Source: JBCCVH01 sp942492555 | Lineage (GTDB): Bacteria > Bacteroidota > Bacteroidia > Cytophagales > Amoebophilaceae | Assembly: GCA_942492555.1 (NCBI GenBank) | Contig: CALOEX010000003.1 | Location: forward strand, 124,001-188,000 | Direction of reading: 5' to 3' | DNA length: 64,000 bases | Part shown: piece after piece, positions 56,648 to 64,000 of the stretch | Position numbering within the stretch: the first letter of the stretch is position 1 | Layout: every line of letters begins with the position of its first letter | Program-made: the position numbers and the translations under genes | The notes under the pieces: generated by a model | The model's database searches: none | What the model saw: only the letters and a program-made list of their open reading frames with translations | What the model was told of the DNA's origin: nothing

Positions 56648-58738
56648 TCACCAATACATATCAAAAGCCCCTTGCATGCCTACATCATGGTAGAGAACAC
56701 CATACTTTTCCGCTTGTTTACAAAGTCGATTCCCCTTTTTGCCACCACTTATCACCAACAAACCTATAGTGTATTCTTGCGATAAAGAAAAATCCTCCAC
56801 AGCATCTTTTACCACTATTAACACATCAACTTTAGTAAGTATTTTTTGTAGAGAAAAATGAATTTTTTTATCAATAATAACAACAGACTTCCCTTGCCAA
56901 ACCATTGTGTGAACACCCTTTTGCTCATTACATAAAAAAGCATGTGCCTTCTTCCCCAAAACATATTGCGTAACACTCTTGGCACCCCAATAAGTTAAAC
57001 TTGGTAATATTTTGTATGCATAATAGCCTGTTTTTTTATGTAACGTACCATCTGTAACCAAAGTAACCCGATCCCCTTCCAAAAATCCCATGACACAATG
57101 AGGCATCACATCATACACAACAATCCTACGTCGCGATTTTTGCACTACCCTATCATATATAACCAAACCACTCCAAGTGCATATCAAAAACGACGCAAAC
57201 ACCAAATAGAAAAATTTTTTTCGATACACCGTGAGATACAACATCAACAATATACCATAGTACAACAATATATCCCTAGAAGAGATATAATAAGGACCCA
57301 CATATGCTCTAGGTAAAAAAGACAAATAACGAACATACACAGTTATACCAACTATTGATTTTTCCCAACACCAAGCCAAAATCATAGCCCTCATAGGAAA
57401 CCAAATCAAAAAAAGCGTCCCTAGGCCCAACCCGAGCAAAACAGGCATCAAAGGAAGCACACACCAATTTGCAAGCAAGAAATAAGTAGAAAAAAAATGA
57501 AAATAATAGAGAGAAACAGGCAGTGATCCCACCTGTACAGCCAAGGACATAGCCGTCATTTGCCACCAAGCACGCACATATTTATAAGAAGGTTTCCACA
57601 GGCTCACAATCCATGGATAAAAAACAATAATACTAAAAAAAGACACAAAAGAAAGTTGAAAACCAACATCAAACAACATATAAGGATTGTACAAACACAT
57701 AAAAAACATCAACACACCTACCATATTCACCATATCTACATCCTTTTGTAAAAATCTTGCCAATACCACCAATGACAACACCCCTACTGCACGCAAAGCT
57801 GAAGGCGGACATCCTATTAAAACAACATAGCTCCATAAACACATTACACTAGCAAAACGATAATGACCAGGACGATGAAAAAGAGTCCCTAACAAAGCAA
57901 AAAACCATAGAAACAACATGTATATCAATCCTACATGCAATCCCGAAACAGCTAAAACATGCATTAACCCCGTTTTTTTATAGCTATCTTTAACATTATT
58001 TTCCAAATAATCACGGTCTCCAAACAACAGAGACAACCCTATACCCAATGCTTCTTTATCCTGAAAAAAACTTTTGATATTGCTCACAAAAAAATCTTTA
58101 GCTTTATCACTATAGTACATAAGTGTATTTGCAGCGTTATGGCCGATTATTTTTATTTTTTTTGGTTGATGCTCATGAAAAACACCCTGTATATGCCAAC
58201 GTTGATGATAATTGACTACATGCGGATTGCTAGAAGCCCTCATCGTCTCTGGTCTGCCTTGTATAGTAAGCACACTACCACATTGCACATTTGGCATTTT
58301 AAAAAAATGAAGTTTGACTTTACCTTGTGTCCTTTGCCATTTTTTATCAACATAAACACCCCTCACGTTTACAACAACTTCCTTAGACTTAGCATGAACT
58401 TCTACAACCGCACCTTCATATGAATCTACATGCTCTAAAACATGCACAAAATGATAAGGCACATGCTCAGGACACCCTTGTAAATAACGCACATAGCCCC
58501 CTACATAAATAGTAGCTAAGCCCAAAAACCCCGTGAGCAACTTTAGTCCGCAAATTTTTCTATACCTTCTCCAGCACCAAACAACCATATAGGCACAAAC
58601 AAGCACAAAAAAAACAACAGTGCTATACCCATAGATATCATAACCAGTGTGGGCCGACAATATTCCTAAAACAAAAAAAATAGTTAAGCGTAAAAAAGGC
58701 CTCTGCAATAAAGAGAAAAAATATGGGGATTGTTCCAT
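56648..58738 (-). CDS. comEC: ComEC/Rec2-type DNA uptake channel
   Basis: ComEC forms the inner-membrane channel that takes in single-stranded DNA. The 696-aa protein starts with membrane helices, then a soluble DUF4131/OB-type segment (about 100-200), then the competence domain with GIGLSLLFGDRD and MHVLAVSGLHVGLIYMLF (about 228-275) and several helices (YVVLIGCPPSALRA). The C-terminal domain is a short metallo-beta-lactamase-like part (MPHCVMGFLEGDRVTLVTDG) lacking clear HxHxD metal ligands, as in Bacteroidota forms. Single gene; nothing shows truncation. Natural competence would also need other genes not in this window. Confidence 0.92.
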   Translation of the reverse strand: MEQSPYFFSLLQRPFLRLTIFFVLGILSAHTGYDIYGYSTVVFFVLVCAYMVVWCWRRYRKICGLKLLTGFLGLATIYVGGYVRYLQGCPEHVPYHFVHVLEHVDSYEGAVVEVHAKSKEVVVNVRGVYVDKKWQRTQGKVKLHFFKMPNVQCGSVLTIQGRPETMRASSNPHVVNYHQRWHIQGVFHEHQPKKIKIIGHNAANTLMYYSDKAKDFFVSNIKSFFQDKEALGIGLSLLFGDRDYLENNVKDSYKKTGLMHVLAVSGLHVGLIYMLFLWFFALLGTLFHRPGHYRFASVMCLWSYVVLIGCPPSALRAVGVLSLVVLARFLQKDVDMVNMVGVLMFFMCLYNPYMLFDVGFQLSFVSFFSIIVFYPWIVSLWKPSYKYVRAWWQMTAMSLAVQVGSLPVSLYYFHFFSTYFLLANWCVLPLMPVLLGLGLGTLFLIWFPMRAMILAWCWEKSIVGITVYVRYLSFLPRAYVGPYYISSRDILLYYGILLMLYLTVYRKKFFYLVFASFLICTWSGLVIYDRVVQKSRRRIVVYDVMPHCVMGFLEGDRVTLVTDGTLHKKTGYYAYKILPSLTYWGAKSVTQYVLGKKAHAFLCNEQKGVHTMVWQGKSVVIIDKKIHFSLQKILTKVDVLIVVKDAVEDFSLSQEYTIGLLVISGGKKGNRLCKQAEKYGVLYHDVGMQGAFDMYW

Positions 58739-58795
58739 ATTAAAAGATACATATTTTGCACTAAACAGAATAAAAATGGCGATGGTTGTGAACTA

Positions 58796-58824
58796 CCCAC
58801 CCACGCCAAAGGCGATGGGGTGGG
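58796..58824. mobile_element. Possible IS200/IS605-like end hairpin (remnant)
   Basis: A GC-rich hairpin in AT-rich surroundings: CCCACCCACGCC, AAA, GGCGATGGGGTGGG. From memory, similar CCCACC...GGTGGGCTTC hairpins sit at ends of IS200/IS605-family elements. No tnpA or tnpB is nearby, so at most a solo end or decayed element is present. Confidence 0.3.
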
Positions 58825-58939
58825 CTTCGGGTTTCATAGAGTGTGCTTTGTTGCCAAAGTCTTATTTACTCTCCACCTTTATAAACACCATTTTTTCCTT
58901 ATCTGTATCGCGACATTGCCTATTGCATCAATGATGAAT

Positions 58940-60124
58940 CTATTTTTTTCTACTGCTCAAAATATAAGCAAAGGCAATGAGTACCAAAAGTAAGCTGAGT
59001 ATACTCAGCAATAAGATACTTATTGTATAAGGCTCTTTGTTTTGGGATGCTATCTCTTGGTGTGGTGTTTTTTGTGTTTGTTTTTCCTGAACTGAGGTCT
59101 GTTTTAAGGTGTTATTTTTTTCTAGTGGTGTAGCGAGGTTGCATGTGACTTGTATTGGTTTTTCTAGGGAGTTGTTTTTTCGCAAATTTAAGCAGAGGTA
59201 ACAAATTGCGGGTACCACTATGATGGCAGATAGGCTTAGGATATTTTGAAGTGTTTGTATGGTATTGTTTAGTTGTTTGGTTTGATTGTCAATGGTATTG
59301 TTTAGTTTGTTGATTTGTTTTTCAAAATCACTTTTTTGGTTGACAATGGTCTCTTTTAGTTGGTTGGTTTGGTTGTTATGTTGATGGATCATTTTTTCTA
59401 GGTTGCTAATGGTATTGTTATGCTGGTTGACGGTTTCTTTGAGATTGTCGATGGTATTGTTTAGTTGGTTGATTTTATTTTCAAAATCACTTTTTTGGTT
59501 GTCGATAGTCTCTTTTAGTTGTTTGGTTTGATTGTTATGCTGGTTGATGGTTTCTTTGAGATTGCTAATGGTATTGTTGAGTACATAGATTTTATTTTCA
59601 AAATCACTTTGTTTTTTAAAATCGAAGTTAAAAGACATGCGTAGTCTATTTGTCTTATCGAGAAAATCACTGTTTTGTTTTTCTATTTTTTTGTTTAATT
59701 CCTCGATGGCTGTTTTGTATGCATCATTGTTGTTGGGTTGTTGTATAGTAATTTGGGTATTGTTGTGAATGATCTGGCTAGGTTTTTGTTGCGCTAGGAG
59801 GTTTTTTAAATTGTTATTATCTGTTATTTCTTGATTCAAGCGGTTATTTAATTGGTTTATGTTTTGCTTTAATTGAGTGATTTGATTTTGAAGGTTCTGT
59901 ATTGGATCATCCGGTTTTCTTATTGTTGTCAACTCTATAAATTCATCTCCTAATTTGTTATTGTTTTTTTTAAATGATCGAAATTGCTTATCAGTACTGT
60001 CTCCTCCTTTGGTTTTATAACTTGGCGTACTGGCTTGTGCTGAGCAGAAGAGACCAGAGGCTATGAATAAACACAGCCAAAGTATATAGGGTCGATGTCG
60101 GTTGTTTGTACGTTGCATAACCAT
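58940..60124 (-). CDS. Exported coiled-coil membrane protein of unknown function
   Basis: A 394-aa protein not recognised. It has a signal peptide (YILWLCLFIASGLFCSAQA), a long Asn/Gln/Leu-rich coiled coil from about residue 70 to 300 built of related units (NTISNLKETINQHNNQ, NTIDNLKETVNQHNN, QLKETIDNQKSDFENK), a membrane helix (LSAIIVVPAICYLCL, about 300-318), a polar segment, and a last membrane helix (ILLLSILSLLLVLIAFAYIL) with a basic end. It may form a periplasmic rod anchored to the inner membrane. The internal units look recently duplicated. Confidence 0.65.
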   Translation of the reverse strand: MVMQRTNNRHRPYILWLCLFIASGLFCSAQASTPSYKTKGGDSTDKQFRSFKKNNNKLGDEFIELTTIRKPDDPIQNLQNQITQLKQNINQLNNRLNQEITDNNNLKNLLAQQKPSQIIHNNTQITIQQPNNNDAYKTAIEELNKKIEKQNSDFLDKTNRLRMSFNFDFKKQSDFENKIYVLNNTISNLKETINQHNNQTKQLKETIDNQKSDFENKINQLNNTIDNLKETVNQHNNTISNLEKMIHQHNNQTNQLKETIVNQKSDFEKQINKLNNTIDNQTKQLNNTIQTLQNILSLSAIIVVPAICYLCLNLRKNNSLEKPIQVTCNLATPLEKNNTLKQTSVQEKQTQKTPHQEIASQNKEPYTISILLLSILSLLLVLIAFAYILSSRKK

Positions 60125-60234
60125 TGAAAAAAGCGAGCAAAAGTAGTGAAAAAATTTTCACATTTCATCTTTTAGGGTTGTATTTTAAGGTTTGGGAGAT
60201 TGTTTTTTTGTTGATGTGAATTTTTATTGTAAAT

Positions 60235-61554
60235 TTGCTGGTAATGTTGATGTTTGGTAAGTGTGGTATACAATACATGACAAAAATGAATAGTAAAACA
60301 ATTAAAAAATTGACTGTTATGTTGGTAGCAATTTATGTTGGTGTGGTTGCTTTTTGTCTCGTGGATTGGAAAGATCCAAAAAAAGAAAAAAAAATGTATG
60401 CTACTTCTTATTTGCTGGAAGCAAAATCTAGTTCTGTGCAAACTCCTAACATTACGTCAGATGCAACTTCTTCAATAAATGTTGCTCAACAAAGTACTGC
60501 ACACAAAAATGGCTGGCAATATGCTCTAGTGAGTATTATCTGTCTGGGAGTGGGTTTAGGAAATCTGTATGTAGTGGAAAAGGGTAACATCTCTGGTCTT
60601 TCAGAGGTAAAAGATTATTTAACATTCATTGGTGCAGGTCTTGTATTAGGAGGTGGTATTTGGTGGTTTGTTTACTGGGGATATAGCTATGTAGTTAACT
60701 TTTTTAGTGTGTATAAGACAAAGGCAGTACACACCAAAATAAAAAGGGAGTTTAGTAGACGTTTTGCATGTTTAAAGGAATTATATAAAAAGATGCAAGG
60801 GTTGTTGGAGAAACGTTCTGCACATGCCCAAAATTATGGTGTTCCTATAAATTATAAAGATCTTGATGCTACCGATATAGAGCGTTTAGATAGAGAAGCC
60901 CGAGAAAAGATGGATGATTATAATCGTGATATTGCGGTGCGTGAAAAAAAGATTCAAAACCTTGAAAAAGAAAGAAAGACATTCGTGCTTCTGCATGAGG
61001 AGGTAAAAAAAGATCTGGAAAAAATAGAGAAAGAACGAGCTGTTGTGTGGGCTGTTGTTTTGCAATATTTTTGTGTGCTAAGTGTTTGGAATCTTGTGGA
61101 GGCATTTGGTATACAGAGAGAGAACTTTTCTTTTTATAAAATGCAACCTGGTTTTGTTTTTTTTGTTTTCCAGGTTTTGTTTCAAATGGTTGTCTATCTC
61201 TATTATAGTAAGGATTTTTTGAAGAAATGCTTTTTGGAAAAAAAGTATAAAAAAGCTAATGAGGACTTTTTGGAATGTATATTTTTAACGCCTTGTTTGT
61301 GGGTGCAAATTGTGTTTGCATGTGCTCTTTTCTCACCTGTTGCAGTTTTGTATCTAAAATTTCTGCAATGGACTAAATGGAAAAATAGTGGATTGCAGGT
61401 TGGTGGTGGTTTGGTAGTTGTATTGTTATACTCTTTATTCGTGCAGTATTTGGTGGTTATACCTATATTAAAAACATTGGAGGATCCTTATGATGATTGC
61501 TTACAAAAATTCGAGCATAAAGTGGAAAAATTATTGACAGGTTCTTGCTCTTAA
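60235..61554 (+). CDS. Membrane protein with coiled coil, unknown function
   Basis: A 439-aa protein not recognised. The start may be nearer residue 15 (MTKMNSKTIKKL). Membrane helices lie at about 27-45 (TVMLVAIYVGVVAFCLV), 100-120, 130-155, and in the last 180 residues (four or so more). Between them is a charged coiled coil at about 165-265 (REKKIQNLEKERKTF). No known motif was found. Its neighbour on the same strand is a PiT-like permease 73 bases downstream, so a common transcript is possible. Topology suggests a large cytoplasmic coiled-coil loop. Confidence 0.6.
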   Translation: MLVMLMFGKCGIQYMTKMNSKTIKKLTVMLVAIYVGVVAFCLVDWKDPKKEKKMYATSYLLEAKSSSVQTPNITSDATSSINVAQQSTAHKNGWQYALVSIICLGVGLGNLYVVEKGNISGLSEVKDYLTFIGAGLVLGGGIWWFVYWGYSYVVNFFSVYKTKAVHTKIKREFSRRFACLKELYKKMQGLLEKRSAHAQNYGVPINYKDLDATDIERLDREAREKMDDYNRDIAVREKKIQNLEKERKTFVLLHEEVKKDLEKIEKERAVVWAVVLQYFCVLSVWNLVEAFGIQRENFSFYKMQPGFVFFVFQVLFQMVVYLYYSKDFLKKCFLEKKYKKANEDFLECIFLTPCLWVQIVFACALFSPVAVLYLKFLQWTKWKNSGLQVGGGLVVVLLYSLFVQYLVVIPILKTLEDPYDDCLQKFEHKVEKLLTGSCS

Positions 61555-61627
61555 TATGGATTAAATACTTTATTAGATGGATATGTTTTTTAATGACTGT
61601 TTGAAATTTGTGGTGGGGTGTTGATGC

Positions 61628-62746
61628 ATGTCTATAAATTTCTTTTTTATATTTATGTCAAAAGATGGACTGAAATACACATACAAAATACGGCAAAAGA
61701 GGCTCTCTCGTATGATGTATGTTTCTGGAATGAACGCTCAGTTTATGGTTGCTGTGATGCTTATGGTGGGCTTTTCGTTTTTTATTAAGGACTATCCTGT
61801 ATATGCACATTGGTTTGGGTTTTTTCTTTCTTGTTATGGTTTGGTGCATAATGATAGTATCCAGACATTGGGTGTTTTTATAACGTCGAATGCCCATCGT
61901 TTTGCATGGTGGATTTTGTGGGGTTTTGTCGCTATTATTTTTATGTTGACAGTGGGGGTGAGTTGGTGGTGCTATGATGGAAATGTTACCTATGAAAGGT
62001 TGGCGATCCCAGAGTTGGAGCATGTCTCTTTTTTGCAATTGCTAGCACCTATTTTGTTGATTGTTTTGACGCGTATGGGATTGCCTGTATCTACTACTTT
62101 TTTGTTGCTAAGTACGTTTGTTACGGATAGGAATGTGATTCAAAAGATAATGATAAAGAGTTTTTTGGCTTATGTAGTTGCTTTTGTTATGACGTTCTTA
62201 GTGTGGAGTGCTGGTTTTAATATGGCTAAAAAAGAGAGACCTATTGGCAAGCAGTGGTTTGTGATACAATGGATAACCAGTGGCTGTTTGTGGGCGGTTT
62301 GGTTGGTACAAGATGGTGCAAATATGTCTATTTTTTTACCTCGTGTGATGTCAAAAGTGGTGCTGCTCTCTTTTGTAGCATATGTCTGGTTGCTTTTGGT
62401 GCTTCTTTTTTATCAGAAAGGAGGTCATATTCAAAAGATTGTAAATAATAAAACAGGTATTACAGATATACGAGCAGCTACTTCTGTAAATGCTTTTTAT
62501 TTGTTGCTTCTTTTTGCTTTTACTGTTTATAATAAGACACCTATGAGTACTACTTGGATGTTTATTGGTCTGTTAGGAGGCAGGGAGCTGGCAAGTAGTA
62601 TGTTTCTTATACATAAGTATCAATCTAAGAGACAACGTGTGCAAAAAAGTGTATATCTTATTTGTCGCGATTTGTTATATGCGATGATTGGGCTTGGTAT
62701 TTCTATTGGACTAAGCTATTTTGTACATTATTTTGAAAAGAATTAG
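61628..62746 (+). CDS. PiT-like inorganic phosphate transporter
   Basis: A 372-aa permease with about ten helices, resembling the PiT family that imports phosphate with H+ or Na+. Seen: GLVHNDSIQTLGVFI (the family's GxNDxxxT-type motif, first repeat), LTRMGLPVSTTFLLL and later KTPMSTTWMFIGLLGGREL (the paired P-x-STT motifs of the inverted repeat). The usual N-terminal GANDxxN motif is not conserved in its normal form, so the substrate could differ. Start could be at the inner Met (MSKDGLKYTYK or MMYVSGMN). It sits between two genes of unknown function on the same strand. Confidence 0.7.
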   Translation: MSINFFFIFMSKDGLKYTYKIRQKRLSRMMYVSGMNAQFMVAVMLMVGFSFFIKDYPVYAHWFGFFLSCYGLVHNDSIQTLGVFITSNAHRFAWWILWGFVAIIFMLTVGVSWWCYDGNVTYERLAIPELEHVSFLQLLAPILLIVLTRMGLPVSTTFLLLSTFVTDRNVIQKIMIKSFLAYVVAFVMTFLVWSAGFNMAKKERPIGKQWFVIQWITSGCLWAVWLVQDGANMSIFLPRVMSKVVLLSFVAYVWLLLVLLFYQKGGHIQKIVNNKTGITDIRAATSVNAFYLLLLFAFTVYNKTPMSTTWMFIGLLGGRELASSMFLIHKYQSKRQRVQKSVYLICRDLLYAMIGLGISIGLSYFVHYFEKN

Positions 62747-62766
62747 TATTTTTTAAATTTTTAATT

Positions 62767-63939
62767 ATGATTACAATGATAATGAAACCCATATTACGGT
62801 ACACAGTTTGTCTCCTGTGTGTTTTTCCACTTTTATTTGCTGCGAATCCTCCTGATCACGAAAAAGGTAAAGGGGTGTATGCCTATTTATCGGATTTGTC
62901 CTATAGAAGCTCTAACTCTCATTTTCCGTTTAGCTTTCAGCATATAATAGATCAAAATAAGAAAATAACAGACTTGGAAAAAATGCAAAAAGATTTTGAA
63001 AACTCTGTCAAGGACAAGAAGAAATCTGTTAAATGTCCGTTTGTTCTTGCTTTGTTTTATGATGAAAATGCTCAGGAGAAAAATCGTTTTCAACTTTTTT
63101 TCTTTGCGTTTGATGGTAAGGTTTCTGAAAATCCATATCCGGCTCACTTATTGATCAATATTGCTTTAGCACAGCAGAAATATATATCTTATCAGGTTGT
63201 ATCCTTGTATTTTTCCCATCCTATCTGTAAGGATTGTGGCCTGCTATTAGCACGTTTTCAGTATGGTAAGGCGATTATCCGTGATGATGGGTGCAGTAAC
63301 AATAAATTTCCTCATAAGGATGCTCAGTTGCTTCCTTTGTTGTATAGCATGCAAAAAAATATAAAACCTCTGCAGCAAAATGACCAGGATAAAAAAAAAG
63401 AGACTAAATATGTAGTCTCTACTGGAGCAGTTGCTGAAGAGAAAAAAGAAAAAATTACTGGAGGAGATGTAGGGAAGAATAAAATGGATAAAAAGGCTAC
63501 TGATAATATCGATGATTTTTTTTATGGTTTGATGATGGCAAAATCGTCTATTACGGAAAATGAGTTCTCTATTTTGAAGGAAATTATAAAAACTGATGGA
63601 GATAAGCTACTGGATAAACAAAAAATGGATTTGATAATATATTCTTTGCATATGAATAGAGATGAAATCTTCAAATATTTGGTTGGTTATATGAAAAATA
63701 CAATCACCCAAAGAAATATGGAGGATATTTTATGGAAGCTTTTTGTGGAGTATAAGAAATATGATTTGGTGGATTGGTTTGTGAAGAAAAATAAGGTGAA
63801 AATACAACCTAATTTTTTAAAAAAACTTAGGAAGGATAAAGAAAAAGACTCGAAAAGAGCAAAACAGATACTGGCTCATTTACAGAATTTGAAAAATGGA
63901 AAGGTTGTAGCACACGGAAAGAAAAAAAAGAAGAAATAA
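62767..63939 (+). CDS. Exported protein with the Cys/His domain shared with the WD40 cluster
   Basis: A 390-aa protein with signal peptide (LRYTVCLLCVFPLLFAAN). Residues about 70-200 repeat the domain seen at the N-termini of the WD40 proteins: FVLALFYDE, then PAHLLINIALA, HPICKDCGLLLARF and DDGCSNN, in the same order and spacing as in those proteins. A Lys/Asp-rich linker follows, then a helical repeat region (about 255-370, such as MNRDEIFKYLVGYMKN) that looks ankyrin-like but was not confirmed, and a Lys-rich end. This gives an N-domain with different recognition parts: WD40 in four other genes' relatives, helical repeats here. Confidence 0.65.
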   Translation: MITMIMKPILRYTVCLLCVFPLLFAANPPDHEKGKGVYAYLSDLSYRSSNSHFPFSFQHIIDQNKKITDLEKMQKDFENSVKDKKKSVKCPFVLALFYDENAQEKNRFQLFFFAFDGKVSENPYPAHLLINIALAQQKYISYQVVSLYFSHPICKDCGLLLARFQYGKAIIRDDGCSNNKFPHKDAQLLPLLYSMQKNIKPLQQNDQDKKKETKYVVSTGAVAEEKKEKITGGDVGKNKMDKKATDNIDDFFYGLMMAKSSITENEFSILKEIIKTDGDKLLDKQKMDLIIYSLHMNRDEIFKYLVGYMKNTITQRNMEDILWKLFVEYKKYDLVDWFVKKNKVKIQPNFLKKLRKDKEKDSKRAKQILAHLQNLKNGKVVAHGKKKKKK

Positions 63940-64000
63940 AAAACAGGTTGTAGCGTGCTGGACGCTTTCATGATTAAGGTTTAATGTTTGCAAATGATCA

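Overview
The window looks like part of the chromosome of an AT-rich, host-associated member of the Bacteroidota, most plausibly an intracellular symbiont of the Amoebophilus/Cardinium type. This rests on the very AT-rich DNA, many Sec-exported proteins built from eukaryote-like repeats (WD40, TPR, NACHT), Rpn/PD-(D/E)XK and AAA-ATPase/PD-(D/E)XK accessory genes, decaying genes next to intact housekeeping genes, and possible Bacteroidota-type promoters (TTTG / TAnnTTTG). No rRNA gene or universal marker was available to fix the species, so the placement is an inference.

Left part (1-9.1 kb): two genes of a zinc/manganese ABC importer, a small XRE regulator, and a complete type II-C CRISPR-Cas locus. 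The array has 21 repeats of 35 nt and 20 spacers (2497-3832). It is followed by cas2, cas1 and cas9 overlapping in one minus-strand operon, then by a divergent tracrRNA (about 8907-9067) whose anti-repeat pairs with the first part of the repeat. This pairing means mature crRNAs are read on the plus strand, towards the cas genes. Cas9 has an intact HNH centre, but the usual His of RuvC-III appears to be Asn.

Middle left (9.5-30 kb): an MsbA-like ABC exporter, two exported proteins (one an 8-repeat WD40 protein), a dying restriction-modification locus, tRNA-Ser(GGA), ftsH, dnaE, truA, an MscS channel, a MATE exporter, three tandem copies of an Rpn-family nuclease gene (the third truncated), and small exported proteins.

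Centre (30-45 kb): the most unusual block. Four consecutive minus-strand genes encode large proteins with predicted signal peptides. All carry a conserved pentapeptide-like module followed by exactly 15 WD40 repeats, the number found in eukaryotic Apaf-1. The first gene (1810 aa) also has a NACHT NTPase domain. The other three replace it with an N-terminal Cys/His domain that recurs in the last gene of the window. Near-identical flanks show recent tandem duplication and recombination.

Right part (45-64 kb): a 1149-aa fusion of a Na+/solute symporter, a kinase-like linker and a RelA/SpoT-type HD hydrolase domain; an SppA-like peptidase gene split at a poly-A run, with a relic of a second copy; an exported GTPase-like protein with Ile in place of the P-loop Lys; an AAA-ATPase/PD-(D/E)XK protein; a TPR protein with near-identical repeats and a frameshift; comEC; a coiled-coil membrane protein; a membrane protein of unknown function; a PiT-like phosphate permease; and the exported Cys/His-domain protein. 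Together these suggest a reduced genome that keeps core replication, proteolysis and uptake genes while expanding exported repeat proteins likely to meet host components.
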